From Amborella trichopoda (lineage: Eukaryota > Streptophyta > Magnoliopsida > Amborellales > Amborellaceae): a stretch of 64,000 nt of DNA. A program made the translations under genes and the position numbers. Of the stretch, positions 11,429 through 22,859 are shown piece by piece. How positions within the stretch are numbered: position 1 is the first letter of the stretch; each line of letters begins with the position of its first letter. A model generated the notes under the pieces. That model searched no databases, was not told the DNA's origin, and saw only the letters and a list, made by a program, of their open reading frames with translations. The stretch spans positions 3,169,321 to 3,233,320 of the forward strand of contig NW_006498549.1 of NCBI RefSeq assembly GCF_000471905.2, read 5' to 3'.

Positions 11429-12785
11429 ATGGGTGATGACAGAGTGAAAATCGCTTTACATTTTGGTGGTTCTTTCAAGAGGAATTCTAAGGATGGTCAT
11501 ATTTTCTATGATGGTGGGAACCTGAAGGTTATATTTTTTAAGGGGATCCCATCCTTCGACCAACTAAAGACTCACTTGTCAAAAGTAACAAATTGCCCCA
11601 AGTACCATGATTATTAGGTATAGTGACTCAGAGTTACTTGGTAACAGGAATATGGAACGTATTGGCGATGATGACGACATTGCAAATATGCTAGAAGGGT
11701 CTACTCCCATTGCTATGTATGTATCAAACAGTTGTGGTAGATACAAATAAAAATATATTTCCCATAGCCTATGTAATAGTTGAGAGTGAAAATACACCAA
11801 TTTGGACTTGGTTTCTAGAGCTTTTTAATGAGCAGTTTGATGAGAGGCCTGATTTGCCAGTATTGTTTATTGTCTCAGATCGCCAGAAAGGTTGCAAGCC
11901 ACAATTGAAGAAGTATTCCCAACCACTGAGCAAGGGTATTGTATATGTCACCTTTCCGAGAACATAAAAAAAGCCTTTAGAAATTCGGCGCTCACAAGAT
12001 TTTATTGGAAACCTGCACATGCATTGTCTGTATCAATGTTCGAGGAGTACATAACAAAGATTAAGAATATAAGTGTTAAGGCCTATGACTGGATCATGAT
12101 ACAACATTTGAAATAAAAGGCAGACGCATATTTTTGGAGGTGTAGATACAATCATTTGACATCGAACATCTCCGAATCATATAACAAGTAGTTATTAAAG
12201 GCTCGGGAAAATCCCATCATTAAACTCCTTAAATGCCTAAAGGTTAAGCACATGGGCGAATTTTATAAGAAGATGACCATGTCCCTAGAATGGAGCAGTG
12301 TGCTTACACCAAAGGCTCAAGAGGTAATAGACAAGAGGAGAAATAAGTCCAGATTCCTTCATACGGTTATATGGCCACATGATGTCATGTATAAGATCAA
12401 TGCAGATAAAAAATATGTTGTTAATCTGACAACACATACATGTAGCAGTCGGGTGTGACAGGTTATCAGGTGTGGCAAGTTATTAGGTTGCCCTGCAATT
12501 ATGCAATCGCCATTATAGATCATAGGCATCAAGATGTTATATAATTTTACGGTATTTATTTCGCAGTGGATATGTACCATAGAGCATATTCCCTACCTTT
12601 CAACCTTATGTCTGATGATCTTGAGTTACCAGAGATTGTTTATACAATAGTATTGTAACCAATTGTAAGGCGAAGCACGGGTCGGCCAAAGAAACGACAC
12701 AGACAAACAAAGTACAAAGATATAAGGCCTCTTAAGTGTAACCGTTGTGCGGTTGTGGAGCATAATTGGAAAACATGTAAATTAA
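11429..12785 (+). pseudogene. MURA-type MULE transposase, decayed
   Basis: The first ATG (11429) opens a MuDR N-terminal PB1-like domain (MGDDRVKIALHFGGSF, then YDGGNLKVIFFKGI). Remnants of its end (DSELLGN, then EGSTPIAMYV) lie near 11610-11730. Next comes the transposase core: a segment near 11730 (TNKNIFPIAYVIVESEN, WTWFLELF), SDRQKG with the second catalytic Asp, and EEVFPTTEQGYCICHLSENI near 11910. The segment that would carry the first catalytic Asp is missing, so the core has an internal deletion. A degraded SWIM zinc finger (YVVNLTTHTCS) lies near 12410. A well-kept C-terminal CCHC knuckle (CNRCAVVEHNWKTC) lies near 12740-12780, after a GRPKKR basic stretch. At least two frame changes separate these blocks. 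A CT-rich leader (10850-10980) precedes the gene. The protein would bind the element's ends and cut them; this copy cannot. Confidence 0.85.
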
Positions 12786-12959
12786 GTATATGAAATTCAT
12801 GTAGTACCAGAGGCCAGTAGTGCTTGTTGATATGCCTTTTTGTTTCAGTATATTTCATGATATAAAGAAGCCAGTAGTGCCAATTGATATGCCTGTCAAG
12901 GTGTGTTTGGTTCAATTTTGTGATCTTTAAAGCTGTTGGTTTCAATGTTATAAATAATT

Positions 12960-13254
12960 TTGTAGTTTGTACTCTCTCTCCCCCCCAAAATGTGGAAATT
13001 TCCCAACCTTCAAGCCTTTTTGCCTTCTAAATTTTAAGCATCACTGTTTTTAAAGTGACTTGATGCTTAAGAACCTTGTAAAATCTAATTTTTTGAAAAT
13101 AATCATTTAGTAATACTTATATGGATCCAAAGATTTCAAATTAAACAAAATCCCCGTGAGTAACTATATTCCCCTTGGAGCATGCTATATGTTAATAGTG
13201 GGTTTAGTAGCTAAATATGTTAATATATATTTTAATTAAGCTACTTGAAATGGT
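12960..13254. other. MULE interior, no feature recognised
   Basis: AT-rich DNA between the transposase remnant and the hairpin array. Confidence 0.4.
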
Positions 13255-13712
13255 TTTCAGCAGCTTTTCAATCATCATGGTCTTTTAAGTACTGTGATGA
13301 CTCCTTAAAGCATCACAGTACTTATAAGACCGTAACACTTGCTACTGGAAATCTCAGGCATCACGGTCTTTAAATAATGTGATGGTTAGGTAGACATCAT
13401 GGTACCTAAAAGACCATAAGCATCACCGTATTTCAAAGACCGTGATGCTTAAGATTTCTAGTAGCTTTTCAAGCACCACGGTCTTTAAAACACTGTGATG
13501 CTTAGGGTAGTCATCACAGTACTTAAAAGACAATAATTATCATCATGGTATTTTAAGTACTGTAATGAATATCCTAAGCATCCCTATATTTTCAAAATTG
13601 AGATTTTCAGTAGCTTTTCAAACATCACGGTCTTTTAAGTACCGTGATGACTGCCCTAAACATCATGCCACTTCAAAGACTGTGATGTCTAAAAGCTATT
13701 GGAATTCTCCGA
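13255..13712. repeat. Internal palindromic array of the MULE
   Basis: About ten units in 460 bp, each built as CATCACGGT, 8-10 AT-rich bases with CTTTAA or TTAAGTA, and ACCGTGATG, joined by short linkers (GACTGCCCTAAG-like, or AGTAGCTTTTCAA). Each unit is itself an inverted repeat of about 27 bp. The same unit occurs two to four times in each terminal repeat. The array lies between the 3' ends of the element's two convergent genes. Confidence 0.85.
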
Positions 13713-14249
13713 AACATTTAACGTAAAGGATATAAAGGGTACCTTGAATATTATATAACAATATAGACCGCATTCATGGTTTCTACTTTGCTTATGCACA
13801 TCTTAACATTGGATCAAAGAATTCAAAAGTATTGTGAAAAAAGAAAAAACACACAAGTTTAAACTACTAATGATGTTAAAGTAAACATACTATTGAGGGT
13901 CTATAACAATCTTCAACCTAGAAGATAAATACCAGTTTGAAGTTTCATGTAGTTTTAAGACATTCATGTGCATATAGATAATAAGGTCACATTCAACATA
14001 TTCATATGGATGAACATCAATACCAAAACACCATACTAAACTCCACAGAGCTCAAGAAACCCAAAACACATTTTCATCTGCATAAATATCCCATTGTATA
14101 TTAATCACGATGACTAATAATTTAAAAAACAACTTGAAATGATAGGCACTACTAGCCTCTTTGCACATTATAGACACTACTGGCCTCTTTACAAAAACAA
14201 CTTGACCAACATAAAATAGAAAATACAAATCATTGAGGACATTTTTGTC

Positions 14250-16140
14250 AAACTTTACACTTCTGATCCCACTGTGACAACTCAAATTGTATTGTATTTG
14301 CACTTCTTTCTTCCTGTCTAACTAAGCGAGAGGGTAACTCCCATCTAGGAGCCTCCGATTGAATCGGTGTGCGGATAAATTGTGTATTACTTGTCCCCTC
14401 ATCTAGTCGAGAAGTATGCCATACTTGAACCAGGTCTTCCATCTCCCCATGTCTGTCATCCACCTCCATGTCCTCAGAGGCCTCCTCATCAATTCTCCTC
14501 TCCTCCCTTGCCTGCAGCCCAACTTATGGATCATGTAATTTCAGTGTTTCTAATGCTTCTCCCATTAGGTCGTAATTCCTTAAAGTGAAACCTTGACGTA
14601 CAAATTGTGCTGCATCAAGTCATATGAAAATAGACTAGTGAGACTTCTAAGACGTGAATAAAACAATGATACTTTTAAAATAGTCTTACCATTATATCTT
14701 CATCGTGATTACCTTGGGGCATGAATTGTGAGGGATGGTGTCTGTATGGGTTATGGATTAGTGCCTAGTCCTTGGTGTGTACCACTCAATGTATTCTTGT
14801 GTTGGTTTCCCATTTTAAACATGTCATTTGTTGCTCGACATAGATAATCTAGCTTATTCGTCCACATATCTATCTCATGTCGAAGCTCGTCTCTCCAATT
14901 CTCGGACCTCTTCCTTTTTCTCTCCCTCCTCTCCCACTACAAGGATCTGCCAGTATCCCTTGGTGCAATCCAAACTGCCAAAGCACACGATCTAGCATGC
15001 ACTCCTCACAAATGTGTCCACATATGAGGTACGTATTACACAAAGCAGTTTGCTGAACCAGAAGGGAAAAATCTCCGTCCTCCTCAAATTCATCTCCTAC
15101 ATCAGGATAATCATCATATGGGGTCCATATGACCTATGAAAAAAAGAAAAAGAAATTTATAAATAACCTGTACCAAAAAATTATTAAAATTTAAATAAAT
15201 AAAGTCAATGAAAACTTTTTCAATACTAATGTCATGTGTCTGTGCATTATCGATCTCCTGGCGCCCCACGAGATGGCAATTGTGACAGTTATCCTGTACT
15301 CTAAGAGCAGCCCACCTGAGGGATATAGGGAGCCCTACAAGGATGTCTTTGAGAATTGGGAGCAACAATTTGAAGTGCTCATACGCCCAACAATGAAATG
15401 AATGCATAAAAAAATTAGTATTATAACCAAACATCTTTCAAAACTTTTAAGTATCTATCAAAACATTTAAATAATAACAATACCAGCAAAAGAGTGGCTG
15501 ATCCACTTTTGGTGATCAAGATGAATAATCTTTGAAAGGATCAAAACAAATAAGCTAGGGCAGCTGCACCCCATGCCTATTAACTAACAACTTCCATATC
15601 CTCAAAAAGCTACAAATATAATGACATCGTATTGTTTGTGGAATTTGCAAAGATTGTATCGCCGACTAAATATAGGAGGTAGGCATGAGTGTGTCATAAT
15701 AAAGTGCACCTATTACAATTCTATGGCAGCTGTCTTCATCAACCAAGTCAGCCAAATAGTGGAATGGTTAATACCTAGTGGCAACTCTCTTAGCATACAG
15801 ACTATAAAATCCCTTTGGTTCTCCACTCTCCTAAAAGTTACAGCTGCACCTGTCACCCTTAACTAGAGAATTTTATATATATCTGCAGGACTATGTATCA
15901 TCTCTCCGACGTCTATATTAAAGTGCCCGGTCTTCATGCCACCTCTTGATAATAATAGCCAATGTGCCACGGTCGTGGTGAGTCATCGCCATTATGGTCA
16001 GAGGAAACAACTTTAATGTCCTGACCAAGTCAATCTGAGCATGGTTTGTTAAAAGCCATAAAGCTATTGCATTGGCCTTCTCATCAATCCTGAGAAGATT
16101 ACCCCGATCCTGAAATGGAATTTGTGATTTCAAATATTAA
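14250..16140 (-). pseudogene. Plant mobile domain (PMD, MAIN/MAIL-like) gene inside the MULE, decayed
   Basis: Read on minus, the 5' part (16133-15918) gives RTLKLFPLTI, then TLAIIIKRWHEDRAL and, in continuation, GEMIHSPADI. This matches the PMD opening (LVERWR..HTFHLP.GEMT.TLQDV). Further along are AWGAAALAYL (near 15560), FHCWAYEHFKLLLPIL (near 15390) and LDRVLWQFGLHQGIPADP (near 14980-14950), which are the later PMD blocks ending in the usual RxQFG motif. A charged, low-complexity tail follows (GREKK..., then the open frame at 14469-14248). The family function is unsettled: host PMD proteins MAIN and MAIL1 act in genome stability and transposon silencing, while MULE-borne copies are taken as element cargo. 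Stops and frame changes lie between the blocks. It converges with the transposase. Confidence 0.75.
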
Positions 16141-17650
16141 AACAAATATATCAGTTAACCAAGATGATATGCAAAGAATATAATTTTGAATATGTTTATA
16201 TACCATTCCTTTCCAGACCTTCTATGATATATGCTAACTTAATCTAGTGAGCAATGTAGGAGCCTAAGGACCTCCAGGGTAGGGTATGCCTTCGGCTATG
16301 ATCCCTGTTACAAAAGTCACCATCGGTTTTCTATGGTGACAAAATCAACAATAACAAACCAAAAATCTCATAATAACAACTTTCAAGAAGAAACCATAAA
16401 TAAAAAATCATCAATCACATTCTTCAATAAGTTGTTTGGGATTTAATTTAATCTGTCATTTAGGATTCAAAACCGAAATGTTAATAACAAAAAACTGAGC
16501 TTCCATCTCATGTACATAATATCTTCTAAAATAAGGTAAGTACTACTAGACTCCCAGGTGTCTATGACTTTGCATACCATATGTGCTTATCAAAAGTTAA
16601 TTGGACTGCTTACTCCTCATTTTTTTTTATCTATATTATTTCAGAACTATTCTTATGGATATTTATGGGTGATCCAAAGGGGATCACTACTAGTGCTAAT
16701 GGAATTTTATTCATTCTAGCATGTTTTTTGTAAGTCAATTATCGTATGATAACTATAGAATCTCTAGCACAAAAGGTTATGAAAGCTTTTCCTAAGAGTC
16801 CGTATTTGAAGGCTATGTTAACAAACTCAAAGAATATTATAGCCACTGATAAAGTAGACAAAAGATTGAAAGCTTTGCAAGCAACTGTAACTATTTCATA
16901 AATCAAGCAACTATTTTCGTAATTTTAAAGCAACTATCTCCAACCTACTACCATCTTGAAACTATTTCAGAAATCAAGCAACTATCTCCAACCTACTATC
17001 ATCAGAAACTATTTCCTTCTGGACAAATCTTGTTAAATAAGAAGCATAATTTTATAAAATACACTGCAATCAACATACTAATTTTCTTGCCAAGCATAAT
17101 TTTAAAGGACAAGCATAATTTTGAGACTTCAATGCAATTGATCCGATTAAAATAGTTTTCTTGGTAACTTTTCTTCATAACCTGGACTTCAACAACAAAT
17201 TGAAATGCCATATCATCAAGTTAAAAACCCTAACTAAGGCCACTAAATCATCCATTTCATCTCCAATACATGGACAAGCCCATGCATGTCAACATAATCG
17301 CATCAAACTTACATAAAAATTCTAGAATCCAAGTTTATACAAAAACTACAGCAATAGAGTGAGCAGGAAAAAATTGATTCAGATTTGTTTGCAACAACAA
17401 ATTGAAATCCCATATCATCGAGTTAAAAACCCTAACTAAAGACACTAAAGCATCAAGTTAAAAACCCTAACTAAGACCACTAAAATCATTCGTTCTATCA
17501 TATTTGTTTTACAACACATACATGATACTAGAAATCTGAATAAAATTGTTCAATAAATCAAGATATCCAAGCCATACCCGATAAGAAAAACGAACTCAAA
17601 CAGAATGGCAAAAACAGAACTATAATGAAGAAAGGAGTTTAGGGTGGGTT
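16141..17650. other. MULE right interior with short direct repeats
   Basis: AT-rich DNA upstream of the PMD gene. It contains a repeated AAGCAACTATCTCCAACCTA phrase (16930-17000, two to three copies). It also holds three copies of a GTTAAAAACCCTAACTAA phrase (17220-17480), two of them preceded by AACAACAAATTGAAAT, giving a segmental period of about 200 bp. No coding sequence was recognised. It probably holds the PMD promoter and leader. Confidence 0.5.
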
Positions 17651-17741
17651 ATAAGATCCCATGACTATCACGGTCTTTCGAATGCCGTGACACTCTTTCT
17701 AGTCGTCACGACATTTTAAGTGTTGTATAAGTTGTGGTGAT

Positions 17742-18307
17742 CATAACAGTACTTAGAGTACTGTGATGCCTCAAGACATACGTTCCAAACTATAAACTTT
17801 GGTGGTCATCATGCTATTTTAAGTACCGTGATGTTGAGCCTTCGCTCTACTCGCGGCGCTCCTTGCTCGTGGAGCGGCATACCAAAAAAAGAAAGACTTT
17901 TTCTATGTATTTCAAAGGTACTCCACCTATGGTGAAGTCCGATGGGTCAGTATGGACCTCGAACAACTTATTGTAGTCAGGTAAGCACAGTACCGGGTCA
18001 CTTGTTATCGCCTTTTCTAGGTCTTCAAAAGCTCTTTGACATGCCTAACAATCTTTGGCACTCATCCGACCTGCTCGGTCCTTCTTGAGAAGATCCATGA
18101 GTTGAGCCACTCTTCTTGAGTACTTGAGGATAAGAAAGGGATATAAAGCCGCTGTAAAAGCTTACGGTAATACGAGAATGTTATTTTGGTCAAAAAATGT
18201 CAAAAGTGAGGAAAAAGGGTGTGGATGAGGTTTGTAAAAGTTTAGGTCTTTTTTTTTGTTTTTCTTCTAATTAGACGAAAATTAAGGTATATTTCTGATA
18301 ATTTCCC
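17742..18307 (-). repeat. MULE right terminal inverted repeat, interrupted
   Basis: The reverse complement matches the left terminal repeat from the GGGAAATTATCAG tip inward. A foreign stretch at about 17840-18158 interrupts the match. Additional palindromic CATCACGGT-like units continue just inside, at 17660-17740, where the left end has no counterpart. Confidence 0.85.
17840..18158 (-). mobile_element. Ty3-type LTR-retrotransposon pol fragment (fossil) inserted in the MULE end
   Basis: On the minus strand this reads as the join between the reverse transcriptase and RNase H of Ty3-family polyproteins (a LMDLLKKDR block, then a VHTDPSDFTIGG block). It is about 0.3 kb, has no LTRs, and is broken. 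It splits the right terminal repeat of the MULE, so it arrived after that repeat formed or was carried in by repair. Confidence 0.75.
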
Positions 18308-18316
18308 TTGATTTTA
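18308..18316. repeat. Right 9-bp target-site duplication of the MULE
   Basis: TTGATTTTA directly after the AATTTCCC tip, identical to the left copy. An ATT/TTA microsatellite follows from 18322. Confidence 0.9.
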
Positions 18317-18321
18317 TCTTC

Positions 18322-18375
<54 letters not shown>
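18322..18375. repeat. (TTA)n microsatellite
   Basis: About seventeen uninterrupted TTA/ATT units just outside the MULE's right target duplication. Confidence 0.9.
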
Positions 18376-18377
<2 letters not shown>

Positions 18378-19193
18378 TTCTTATTATCATTGTTGTATAA
18401 ACCACTATTTTAGATGAACCAATATTTCACATTTTTGGATTTTTATGTTTTTGTTAATTGCAATCATATATTGAGGGCCTTCTATTTTCCTTCGAATAGT
18501 AACTAATACCTTCAGTTACAATTCTTGTTATTTTTTATTGTATTTTTGTATTAAGCATTTTTGTTGCTATTTCATAACACTTTCAATAAAATCATTGTCT
18601 ATTTTGTGTTTGGACAATCTAGGAAGCATTGTTGTTGTATTTAATGCAAAATTTAGCAATATTTGTCAAGTAGGACCCTAAATGTTACTAGGTGAGGGCT
18701 TAAAATTATTATTCAATAACTTTGATATATCTTTACAGTAACTGCAACTCATAATTTTATCTTATATCATCTTTACAAATCTAATTTTTCACTCCGGTGT
18801 ATTAGCTAAAGCTGAAATATTGGCAATTTTTTAACTTACGTATTTTTTTGCAATCCATATTTTTTACCTACGTTTTGCCACTAAATTTTTTTAATATAAA
18901 CAAATTTATTTTTGATGTTTTGGTTTTCCCATATATTATTATTATGTGACTAGTTTATTTTATGGGCAAGATCCAAGGGTTGAAATCAAAGAAGAGGTAG
19001 AAAATAAAAGGAAAATATTCATAAACATCTCTTATAATTTGCAATATTTTAAAAATATAGTTGGCTTTTTATATTTTATGCTCATATATTCTTTTTTGCA
19101 GTTCTTTGGCAAAATAACCTGATTTGGAAATTCAAAACGGGAGTGTTTCTTCTTTTCCTTTGGTTGAGAGATCAATGTCGAACTTGAAGTTCT
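18376..19193. other. AT-rich intergenic DNA, nothing recognised
   Basis: No coding or repeat structure beyond general T-richness was seen. Confidence 0.4.
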
Positions 19194-20990
19194 TTTTTGT
19201 TTTTGTTTTTTTTTACAAATATTAACATCTTTATTCATATCATCACCACATCGTTACATCACTACACAATTTAAAACTAGCAAATACAAAAAAATAGAAA
19301 AAATAAAAAATAAAAAGATTACAATTCCAAAATCTCCACCATTTTGTACAATTGTTAAACTCGCAGCAGAAACACCAACTTCCGCAAGACGATCAACCTC
19401 CATATTACTCTTCCTATAACAATCCTCATAACAATCTATCCTTTCAACTATGTAAGACCTAAGGGTATTCTGCTTATCCTTTAATCCATTTGACGATAAT
19501 CATTGAATCCCCTTCAATAACAGTAGGCTTTCGAAAATCTCTAGCTAGCTTAACACCTTGTAAAGTAGCCCTACACTTTGCTTCATTTTCAATGACAATC
19601 CCAATTGGTCTAAATAATTTCAACAATTTACAGCCACTACAATCCCTTATAATCCAACCAATCCCCGTGGGGCTTGGATTGCCCACAATGCTACTATCAA
19701 AATTTATTTTAATCTACCATTCCTTAGGACATTTCCATATTCCGACTCTTATTTCTTTTGTTATACGTTCTTTTATTAGAAGATTCAGATTATACATGAG
19801 ATCTACCCTTGAAACACCTCAGTAAACGTTGTTTATCCTAAGCCAAGTGATCACAACAATTCTAATTTTTCATTTAATTGCATTGTTGTCTTGCCCTATT
19901 TTCAAAACACTGTTGATTCCTTTCTTTCCAAATCTCTCAAAAAATAGCAACCTTAGCTACCTTCCATATAATACACTCATTCTTACTTAATCCAATATCA
20001 ATTTAAATACTCGGGTTCTATTATTCTTGATTGGATTCTCCAAGCCCTGGCTTATCACATCAACTATGAGACATTCTAATCAATATAGTCCTGAGTGGAA
20101 GGTGACCCTCACACCTCCCGAGAGTTCACACTCCCAAAACGTATACTCTCAATACATCAAATACTCGAGGTATATGAATTTGGGCCCCAGTACGCCAAAC
20201 ACCCAGATTCAGTCTCTCTCTAACTCCCACTGAGCATAAGACTATTGGCTTTAAGGTCTTGAAAGGCCACATAACCAATACTTTTATCTTTTTTGCAACA
20301 CATCTAAGCATCTTAAACAATGACATAAAATATACCCGGAGATTTACTACAGTTGCTTCAATCAATGTAATTCTACCTCCTAATGACAATAGCTTGTACT
20401 TCCAAGAATCAAGTTTATATTGAACTCTTTGAATAACTGGATCCCAAAGAGCCACCATTCTATTATTTTCAGATAGAGGTAACCCTAGATATTTTAATGA
20501 AAACCTTCCTATTTCACAATCAATACAAACTATTTCACTTTACTTTCATCACATGCAACCTCAATGATGTGTGTTTTGTGCAGGTTCACTTTTTGTCATG
20601 TTATCATTTCAAATACTCTCAAGGATTTCTTTAAAACAGTAATTTCCATATCATTTGCACCACAGAAGAACTGTGTATCGTCTACGTACTGTAGGTGGGA
20701 AACAATTGTCCTATTGTTTTTAACCTGAAATCTATTTAACATCCCTTTTTTTAGCACTGAAGATAGCATCACGCGTAATGGTAAACAAAAATGGTGATAA
20801 AGGTTCCCCTTGTCTAATCCCTTTTCGTGCTTTAAAAAAGTCTTTAGGCTTTTCTATTGATCAAGATTGAAAATTGTGTTGAAATCAAACAATCTTCAAT
20901 CCATTTTAACCATATACCTCCAAAATATAGCTTTCATTGTTTGCAATAAAATCATTTGCTTTACTTAATCATATACTTTCCCAAGATTAA
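19194..20990 (-). mobile_element. L1-type LINE, 3' half, reverse orientation
   Basis: A T-rich run at 19194-19213 is the poly-A tail on the minus strand. Going in the element's 5' direction: an RNase H domain (19686-19474: GNPSPTGIGWIIRDCSG, NEAKCRATLQGVKLA, EGDSMIIVKWIKG); the post-RT linker (20458-20290: WDPVIQRVQYKLDSWKYKLL, LGGRITLIEA, YFMSLFKM); and the RT catalytic box as HLQYVDDTQFF (about 20700-20660), in place of the common FADD form. It is broken by stops and frame changes and by an inserted LTR-element fragment (20060-20270). The endonuclease and the N-terminal RT are missing. Confidence 0.85.
20060..20270 (+). mobile_element. Fragment of a gene-less LTR element (fossil) nested in the L1
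   Basis: It contains CTCCCACTGAG followed by AAGG-CTTTAAAGG-like and GGCCACATAA phrases. These also occur at 43975-44055 inside the large LTR element of intron 2. It interrupts the L1 protein between the YFMSLF segment and the zinc-binding region. Boundaries are approximate. Confidence 0.45.
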
Positions 20991-21354
20991 TTTTACACAC
21001 AATACATTATTTCTTGTCAGCAGTACAAGAACTTATAACTTCTTGTGCACAAAGTATAACTTGAAACTTCCAATCAAGTTTTTCAGCTAATGGAAGTATT
21101 CAACTGTCCATACTTGTATTTTTATAGCCAAAGAAGAAATATAGTGAAATTTTACAGGAGTAAATTATAGATTGAGTTCTTCCAACAAAAAACCTATCTA
21201 AATATGAAATCTAAATTTCCAAAACAATAATTATCTGCCGATTCTAAATTACCTCAAAACATTTTAGATAAAAGAATATTTTAGCAAAGGGAGCAAATGT
21301 ATAGTATGCACCTTCATGAGCACCTTGTAAAAATTTTAATGAGACGATGCCATT
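20991..21354. other. AT-rich intergenic DNA, nothing recognised
   Basis: This may include more of the decayed L1, but no motif could be read. Confidence 0.3.
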
Positions 21355-21475
21355 TCAATTTTTGGGTGAGTAATGGGGAGAGGGCCCTACCCATTGTGGG
21401 AATCTAGCTAAGGACGTAATGTTGCAATCGTCAAGCTCTAACCAATTAAACCTAGACTCTTTTCCTACGATGCCA
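21355..21475 (-). mobile_element. tRNA-derived SINE-like sequence
   Basis: On the minus strand, from about 21470, the order is GGTTTAATTGGTTAGAGC (box A-like), a TTGACGATTGCAAC segment, and GCTAGATTCCCAC (box B-like, compare GGTTCGATTCC). A tail then runs over GGGTAGGGCCCTCTCCCC. This order and spacing fit the pol III promoter of plant Au-type SINEs. No duplication was found. Confidence 0.45.
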
Positions 21476-21904
21476 TCTCATTGATTGCATTTAATTTCAC
21501 ATATGCACGCTTTTCAAATTTCTAATCAATTAACTTTTTGTTAGATGGTACTCTGCAAGCACAATGTATATGTGTTCCCTTGGGTAAGATATATATATTT
21601 ATATAATTTTGGATCCGCTTTAGAATTATCAGATTATTATTTTTAGAAATATTAAATTTCGGATTTAAATATATATTTTATTTAAGGAACTAGATTTACA
21701 ACGTGCTCCAGCAAGAATACATTGTACTTCTCTTTCTTTGCTAACAAAAACATGTGGTTGGAGAACTTGAAGCTCTTTACTGCCTTAATTATCAAATAAG
21801 AGAATAGTTTTAGACTTAAGTCCTAGACCAATGTCTTATCCAAGAGAAAAAAAATAACATTCATCGAGGGTATTTTGAAAATAAAAAATAAAAAATAAAA
21901 ATAT

Positions 21905-22135
21905 GAGCCATATCATCACCGTCAAAGCCTTTTTCTACATAATTGGGTTAGGCTACACAAATCCTGGTATACCATTATGCTCAAGTAAGGGCAATACCCT
22001 CATATTTTCTCAATACTTCCAACCACGTTCTTTTAGCCCTACCCTTTGCCCTTTTTTAGCTTCCACTTGAACTAACTTGCGCTTCCTAATAGGTGCTTTA
22101 CTGGATTTGCACTACACATGGTCCAAGAAACAATC
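21905..22135 (-). mobile_element. RTE LINE 3' fragment, reverse orientation
   Basis: On plus it reads ATCATCACCGTCAAAGCC, a variant of the RTE 3' terminal phrase, then TTGGGTTAGGCTACACAAATCC and TTCCAACCACGTTCTTTTAG. This parallels the reversed copy at 24990-25150. It covers only the 3' UTR and the extreme end of the ORF. Confidence 0.7.
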
Positions 22136-22139
22136 CCTA

Positions 22140-22643
22140 GAAAACCTTAGACTAGAGACCCTACGTTCAAATTCTCTTAAAATCTCTCTAAAACTAAGAT
22201 CTAATCCTAAGAAGCAGTTCTCCTAGATCCAAATCCTTAGAGTCATGCATCAAGAACATAAGGCATTCAAAGGTGTAAATCAATTCGCGGTCTTGATTTT
22301 GGTCTCCAACTCTGAGTTTTCCAGGTATGTGATCTTTCAATTGCTTTTATTTATGTATTTTTTTTATTTTTTATTTTTTTGCTCTATTATTTAGTTTTTT
22401 GGTCATTTCTTTATTTTTTTAGATTTAATTAAGAATTAGAAGGTTTTCAAGGTCTTATAAATGGATTTTCGAGTTGGCCCTACCAATAGGTTTAGAGGAG
22501 AACCGGATCTGCAAAGATCAACGATGCCCATAAGCCTATAATTTGAGCGACCCCATTCTCTCTATTGATTTTAAAAGTACGTTGTTTCACAAGAGATTTG
22601 AGTCGGTTGTGATCATAGACCCATCCAAATTAGAGTGTGAACA
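22140..22643 (+). mobile_element. LTR-like 3' part with primer-binding-site junction (Ty3 Tat-like, fossil)
   Basis: It ends ..GTGAACA at 22643 and is followed by GTTTGGCTCCCACCATGGGG. This closely resembles the junction of 5' LTR and leader in plant Tat-lineage elements (TGGCGCCCACCGTGGGG). AAACCC/CTAGATCC-type U5-like sequence precedes it. Leader-like DNA may continue to about 22850. No gag, pol or second LTR is seen. The left boundary is uncertain. Confidence 0.4.
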
Positions 22644-22859
22644 GTTTGGCTCCCACCATGGGGCCCTCGAGCTTCAGATCCGCCCATTTAAATCATAAAA
22701 AGCTTTATGTAAATTTAGTTTTCCAAAAAAAAAAAAAAAATAGAGAATTACAAAAGCTAGAACATGCCAGAAATTCACCAGAAAGACGCTGAAATTCGAT
22801 CTGAATCGAGTCGGGTAGGCCTAGCACAAGTCGACTTGACTTGCATGGTAAGAAATTGC

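Larger units (their letters stand above)
10466..18307 (+). mobile_element. Full-length Mutator-like element (MULE), 7.8 kb
   Basis: Both ends are defined. The left tip is GGGCAATTATTAG and the right tip is CTGATAATTTCCC. The element is flanked by a perfect 9-bp target-site duplication TTGATTTTA (10457-10465 and 18308-18316), the hallmark of Mutator transposition. Terminal inverted repeats of about 250 bp contain palindromic CATCACGGT/ACCGTGATG units. Inside are a decayed MURA-like transposase gene on plus (11429-12785), an array of the same palindromic units (13255-13712), and a plant-mobile-domain gene on minus (16140 to about 14250). The two genes converge. Neither gene reads through intact, so the copy is immobile by itself. 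Plant-mobile-domain genes carried by MULEs are known, so the gene pairing is expected for a subset of the superfamily. The layout of the repeats is less familiar. Confidence 0.92.

Noticed and set aside
13255-13712. CRISPR-like repeat array
   Set aside because: Units are palindromic, diverged and lack spacers of constant length, and the genome is a plant. It is part of a MULE.
14382-14588. Proline-rich plus-strand frame in the MULE
   Set aside because: Shadow of the low-complexity tail of the minus-strand PMD gene.
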